Source: Platerodrilus igneus
Taxonomy: Eukaryota > Arthropoda > Insecta > Coleoptera > Lycidae
Direction: 5' to 3'
Assembly: GCA_036346225.1 (NCBI GenBank)
Contig: JARFIW010000500.1
Span: 806,001 to 870,000 of the forward strand
Length of the DNA: 64,000 nucleotides
Shown: positions 60,576 to 64,000 of the stretch, one piece after another
Numbering within the stretch: position 1 is the first letter of the stretch
Layout of the letters: the number at the start of each line of letters is the position of its first letter
Notes under the pieces: model-generated
Told to the model about the DNA's origin: nothing
Seen by the model: the letters and a program-made list of their open reading frames with translations, nothing else
Database searches by the model: none
Position numbers and translations under genes: made by a program

Positions 60576-61349
60576 AACTTCATCGTTGTTTGTGAGTGTT
60601 AAGTTTAATTACAATAGTATTCGATATCGGTATGTAGTTAAGGAAAGTTACAGTTTAGCATCAAAGACGGAATTAAAGTAAGTGTTTATGCAAGCTTTCA
60701 CCCTTTACTACTATCATCCATAATCCTTCGAGCAAACCTAGTTAAATTGTATTTCACCTCCTCAATACTTTAAATTGTTTTCGTTTGATTGAAACAGTGA
60801 TATTAATTTCATCATCGTTATAAACATTTTCTCAGATTGTAACAACCCGATTTTTAATCGCTTTGTTGAGCATAAAATTGTATATTTCACGAACCGTGGT
60901 GGAATAATCTCATACAAGCAAATGCTTCTATATTTTAAAAAGCTTTCGTTTTACATCTACGGTACCTGAGATCGCATAATATTTACAATACAATGTAGTG
61001 AGAGGGTTTAGTTTCTGGCATTTAAACATATGGTGCGGCCTATGGCCGCAGGACCGGACGAATTCATTGGGGTTTTTGCAGGAATGTTGTTGCAGATGTA
61101 AAGAAACAGCAATGATCCTCGGCTTTTTTTTTTGTGTGTCTTTGGGGAAAGACGTGTTTATGTGTGTGCTTAGAACACGTAAGTACTTATTTTGTTTGAA
61201 AGGACATTTATTTTTAATAATGCAAGTAACACTTTGATATAAATTTCCTCCTGATACTACATCGATTTATGTAGACAATTATTGAATTGTAACGAGTTAA
61301 CCTGAGTATTAATTCTGGGTTCCGGTGTACATACATTATCGGGCCTGTC
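60576..61349. other. Intergenic, nothing firm
   Basis: No gene recognised. The 79-residue frame at 60998-61237 has some cysteines but no recognised pattern. Confidence 0.35.
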
Positions 61350-61382
61350 AAATAATTGTTACTTCTTTATGAACAACGTTTC
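61350..61382. repeat. 33-bp exact match to the PLE RT end
   Basis: Identical to 56719-56751, which spans the end of the PLE RT frame and the inverted repeat edge. Read on the minus strand it starts GAAACGTTG, like sequence after hammerhead stem II in PLEs. Surrounding bases do not match. Confidence 0.7.
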
Positions 61383-62761
61383 CCGCGAAGTTATTTTGTT
61401 GTTTTGTGTTGAATATTTACAAATGGTTGGTTACAAAGACTTTTCATTGTTGTTTTTCTTTGTAAAAGTAAGAAATGGTTTAACACAAGATGTACAGCAT
61501 TAATATATTTGTATAAATAACGTTTCGCTTTTATACTATACTTACAAATACTTTTTTGTAATATATTGCATCTGTGCACAATATTAATTTTATTAGTATA
61601 ATTTTTAAAATAGATTCTTGTACTTTTTTGTATTAAACGCTGATGCAGACATTTGATAAGGTGTGGTATTGCGTCTATTTGGAATTTTTAGTTCTGTTTT
61701 ATCAATTAGCATAGTAGCTTGTAAAAAGTAATCTGTAAACAATTAAAATAGGATATGCAATCTTATTAGTGCTTTTGTTAAATTAATTAAAGGTATTAAG
61801 TTAATCATAGTTAGGCTAAGGTTAGGTATACGTGACGACGTGCACGTCCCCAGATAACACTTAGGTTAGATAGAGTTACGTTATTTTATGTCGGAATAGT
61901 GGGCCCTGTAGGCCTTATTGCATTTAGAGTCCCAGACTGTTTAGTTATTTGTTTATACATGCTTTTCCTGACAGTCGAGGGTATAATAAAATGTTATTGC
62001 TTTTTCTAAACTACGAGTTTATTTCATGATTACTTTTATTAGGTATCAGTGCCTTTCCGCTGATTGGCGCCCATGTTTATTATGAATTGCTAATATATGT
62101 ATTGATGATTTTTATCCATATCGCATCTTTGGTAAGTACAAGCAAGGTTTTAGTTAAGAGTTTGAACCACGACCTACGCCGCTGAGTTTAGTCTGCCTGG
62201 CCTTAATTAACCGTCTTGACTGGTCTTTACAGACCCTCGACGGACGGTTGATTATGCAATTATTACAAGATTTTGTTTTGAAATCATTACAGTTTATGAA
62301 GATTTTCGTTTTGGTGTAGAAAATCTTTATTTCGTTAAAGCTCTAACGGGAGTTTTAAATTAAAGTAAACACTAGCTAACTATACAACACAAGTATACAG
62401 CAGATGCATCACATTTTAGAAAGGTCTTGGTCACAAACATTCGGTCGCTTCATACTTGTCCTATGTTCATTTGGGTGGTTTAGGATAACACAAGTTTGCA
62501 CGTTGTGTCGGCATCTTTATTAAAAGAAAGGTTTACGCATGTTGGGAGTTTTGAACATCGTTTACCTCAACATTTGCCAGTGTTATTGTCTCGTTAGCAA
62601 TACGCCAACTGGAAGTTATTGTCCCTCATTTCTCTGTGCAAAACCACCCTTTCAATATACGGTTATTGCGTTTTGAACTTGTAGTATTTCTTGGTTAATA
62701 CTGTTATTTGAAGACATATGTTTGAGCATGATAATCACAGAGAGGTTGTTGTTTCAAGGAA
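61383..62761. other. AT-rich intergenic, no gene recognised
   Basis: No recognised feature. It could contain the LTR and leader of the BEL/Pao element that follows, but no second copy is available to define it. Confidence 0.35.
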
Positions 62762-63240
62762 ATGCCGCCTAGAAAGATTAACAGCATTATAACAAACACT
62801 CACTTTGTTAGATCAAGCAAGCGATAATTTCGCAGAAATTGAGGCTATGACACAATCAGCCTCGGAAATCATTTCAGAGTTCAACACACTTTATTTCAAT
62901 TGTCTTGTGGATGAAGACAGTATAGGAGAAATTTCCCGCATATGCATTGATTTAGATAAACATTTTCAAATTAAGACACGGTTCACGTAAACGCAAAGAG
63001 AGTTTGATGTAAAATTGCCACTCGCACCGTAGGTGGTTGAGAACCAAACAGCGACAACCAACATAAAGCTATCATCGACACAAGTTGTTAAATTTACCGT
63101 AAAATTGAAAGATTTTGAATCATATTTTAATTCTTTTCGTATTTTGATAGATTTCAATCAACAATTTTTTGTAATTGAAAAGTATTATTGTTTGGTTTAT
63201 ATGGTAAATAAGTTGCCTATTAATTTGTTATGGCGCTTGG
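62762..63240 (+). pseudogene. gag: BEL/Pao Gag, N-terminal part
   Basis: The start ATG at 62762 and the segment SIITNT followed by TLLDQASDNFAEIEAM and EISRICIDLDKHFQIK resemble the N-terminal region of BEL/Pao Gag. After a stop near 62988 the homology resumes with KLKDFESYFNSFRILID and VIEKYYCLVYMVNKLP (DUF1759-like). At least two frame changes are needed. It stops near 63240, at a boundary with unrelated sequence. Confidence 0.6.
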
Positions 63241-63780
63241 AATTTGTTGCTTATTTACCTCCGCCCGGTATATTCAAATGTCATTGCATGCACCGTGTAA
63301 TTGCTTCAATCACTACGTCTATTGTAAGTGCCGCGATTGCGATAAACTTTGCTGTCCTTCGCCTGTGCAAGAATTTCTTATCACTTGCCATGGAGAAGAC
63401 AAGAACACATTCTACTTTCGTATTCCGTATTAGACGGACGCAATCATACAGTCAACTATCGCTTTCCGTTTGAACGGCTGCTATCAATAAATGCGTTTCG
63501 TTTCGCTATTGTTAAAAAAGTAAGTGTTTGAAGCAATAATTATATGTTTTGTTTATTATCATTTATTCATTATATACTTGTCCACTTTTCTCTCCTAGTT
63601 AGCTATTGTAATTTTGTTACCGCATTTAACAATTATTTTTTGTTAAACAGTTGATATGATAAATCTAAGCAACTCATGTAATATTTAGCTGTTTCTAATG
63701 ATAATTACTCTACACCCGAACAATTATCACTAGTCGATATGAAAATATACGATTAGTTCTTATCGCTAATTTAAATTGTA
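63241..63780. other. Unrelated insert between two Gag parts
   Basis: About 540 bases with no Gag similarity lie where roughly 200 would be expected. A Cys-rich frame (NCFNHYVYCKCRDCDKLCC; within 63230-63433) is present but unrecognised. Edges are approximate. Confidence 0.35.
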
Positions 63781-64000
63781 TGGAACGAGCGTTGAAAGTG
63801 AACTCTGCTACGTCTGAAAATATTCACCCTTTATTAAATGTATTTATTGAACACACTAGTGCTTCGAAAATTTCGAAAACGTGGATTTGTTTGATTTTAT
63901 TATTTATAATTGATTATTGCCGAAGTTAGATTCAGTTTCAAAATGCAAAATGTTTCGGAAATACCTACCTTTAAAGAATTGATAGCATTTTTAGATGAGT
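63781..64000 (+). pseudogene. gag: BEL/Pao Gag, continuing beyond the window
   Basis: ERALKVNSATSENIHPLLN and, after frame changes, SEIPTFKELIAFLDE match the later part of BEL/Pao Gag (the LPTFxxLxxFLE motif). The frame is still open at the window end, so protease and pol may follow. Confidence 0.6.

Noticed and set aside
63230..63433. Cys-rich frame in the BEL insert
   Set aside because: Overlaps the Gag frame and lacks a known cysteine pattern or signal peptide.

Overview
This is a eukaryotic, strongly AT-rich, repeat-dominated nuclear window. The organism is most likely an arthropod, probably an insect: the mixture of Ty3/Gypsy, BEL/Pao, Penelope-like (PLE), non-LTR, Tc1/mariner-type and tRNA-derived SINE remnants fits this, and no bacterial-type genes, operons or CRISPR arrays are visible. 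Almost every protein-coding signal belongs to a mobile element. Apart from two candidate host exons (47216-47358 and 58974-59334), no host gene was recognised. Species assignment is inference only.

Layout. 217-4808: a decayed Ty3/Gypsy element (probable 5' LTR, tRNA-Leu-type PBS, gag, protease, RT, RNase H) whose integrase fragment lies in the opposite orientation. 6992-8819: a 1.83 kb solo LTR of family A. 11230-11960: an inverted-repeat module with a hammerhead-like relic. 14883-15123: a tRNA-derived SINE. 20066-20405: a 79-bp satellite with a palindrome in each unit. 21975-26376: two LTRs of family C facing each other across a cluster of primer-binding-site-like modules. 26540-26854: a SINE relic and a foldback element. 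32080-33885: a solo family-A-like LTR on the minus strand. 33914-34237: a PLE-like foldback with a hammerhead-ribozyme-like motif. 34319-42005: element B, with a complete 2279-bp LTR pair and an internally deleted coding region. 42292-43765: two non-LTR reverse transcriptase 3' ends. 47872-56448: element A, with a 1.86 kb LTR pair, a solo LTR of another family nested in gag, and a truncated pol. 56453-58425: a PLE with 275-bp inverted repeats and RT and endonuclease pieces head-to-head. 60165-60575: a DDE transposase relic. 62762-64000: a broken BEL/Pao gag that runs off the window.

How the pieces relate. Families A, B and C look like one Gypsy lineage: similar Gag (A and B), similar PBS region, unusually long LTRs (1.8-2.3 kb), and a repeated habit of sitting in (TA)n microsatellites. 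The B and C LTR ends carry reiterated copies of the LTR-end/PBS module, which suggests LTRs that grow by re-using this module. Elements A and B both keep gag, protease and part of RT but lack RNase H and integrase, and both resume at a similar pol tail, so they would need proteins supplied in trans. PLE fragments beside the same (TA)n tracts carry hammerhead-like motifs. Coordinates of LTR edges that lack a second copy are estimates by eye.
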